Shown here piece after piece: positions 63,886-64,000 of a stretch of DNA of 64,000 nucleotides. The notes under the pieces are model-generated. The model worked only from the letters and a program-made list of their open reading frames with translations, was not told the origin of the DNA and did no database searches. The position numbers and the translations under genes were made by a program. The DNA comes from Streptomyces sp. NK08204 (GTDB taxonomy: Bacteria > Actinomycetota > Actinomycetes > Streptomycetales > Streptomycetaceae). The stretch spans positions 124,001 to 188,000 of the forward strand of contig NZ_JAINVF010000003.1 of assembly GCF_020400585.1 (NCBI RefSeq), given 5' to 3'. Every line of letters begins with the position of its first letter. Position 1 is the stretch's first letter.

Positions 63886-64000
63886 ATGTCGCACGAAACT
63901 TCCGCCGCAGAGCTCTTCGACCCCATGTCCCCGGAGTACACCGCGTGCCCGTACGCGGCGTTCGCGCGTGCCCGAAAGGAACAGCCGGTCGCCCACCAGA
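63886..64000 (+). CDS. Cytochrome P450, N-terminus only
   Basis: The first 38 residues (MSHETSAAELFDPMSPEYTA, then CPYAAFARARKEQPVAH) are typical of soluble Streptomyces P450s, with FDP near the start and YAAFARAR before the PV segment. AGGAGG lies 12 bases before the ATG. The heme region lies beyond the window, so the assignment rests on the N-terminus alone. Confidence 0.72.
   Translation, partial: MSHETSAAELFDPMSPEYTACPYAAFARARKEQPVAHQ

Overview
The window is chromosomal DNA of a Streptomyces-type actinomycete. The sequence is very GC-rich, third codon positions are almost all G or C, and GTG starts are common. It carries both a type I (glnA) and a type II (glnII) glutamine synthetase gene, each preceded by a well-formed GlnR box. 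It also holds a complete whiE-type spore-pigment polyketide cluster and the usual Streptomyces housekeeping block (lipA/lipB, aceE-sucB-lpdA, pepA, cobS/cobT/cobU, pspA). From memory, most of the gene order follows the S. coelicolor SCO2160-SCO2230 core region read backwards; this could not be checked here.

Layout. 1-6 kb: a cut-off TPR gene, a small lipoprotein, a secreted DUF1996 protein, a NarL-type two-component system, an NAD-epimerase-like protein and an orphan winged-helix regulator. 6.5-13.9 kb: a TPR protein, glnII, a secreted helical protein, an ArsC-like protein, an AlkZ-like protein, a hydrolase and the htpX-pspAB pair. 14-19.5 kb: a HEAT-repeat protein, a small membrane protein, a membrane PP2C phosphatase, glnA and an RDD protein.

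19.5-29.7 kb: an island with a divergent FAD hydroxylase and a seven-gene operon (SchA/CurD-like, cupin, KS-alpha, chain-length factor, ACP, aromatase/cyclase, TcmI-like cyclase). These match whiE ORFVIII and ORFI-VII in content and order. Converging on the operon are a secreted beta-helix protein and an O-methyltransferase, followed by about 0.7 kb without a convincing gene. The island separates glnA/RDD from DUF4191/lipA/lipB.

29.7-39 kb: the DUF4191 protein, lipA, lipB, an NsdA-like regulator, an FAD oxidoreductase, a TIGR01777 epimerase, a GNAT acetyltransferase, a secreted peptidoglycan-recognition amidase and a DUF4240 protein. 39-48 kb: aceE, a GntR regulator, sucB (E2) and lpdA (E3), then pepA. 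This is central oxidative metabolism with lipoylated enzymes, served by the nearby lipoate genes. 48-57.5 kb: a decayed gene, an RDD protein, cobS, membrane proteins including an MprF-like enzyme, cobT, a methyltransferase and a cobU fusion. These cover the late steps of cobalamin assembly. 57.6-64 kb: an HtrA-like lipoprotein protease, a methyltransferase coupled to a DUF3043 gene, pspA-pspAA, a second NarL-type two-component system and the start of a cytochrome P450 gene.

Many convergent gene pairs are separated by long perfect hairpins that look like bidirectional terminators. No tRNA, rRNA, insertion sequence or CRISPR array was seen.
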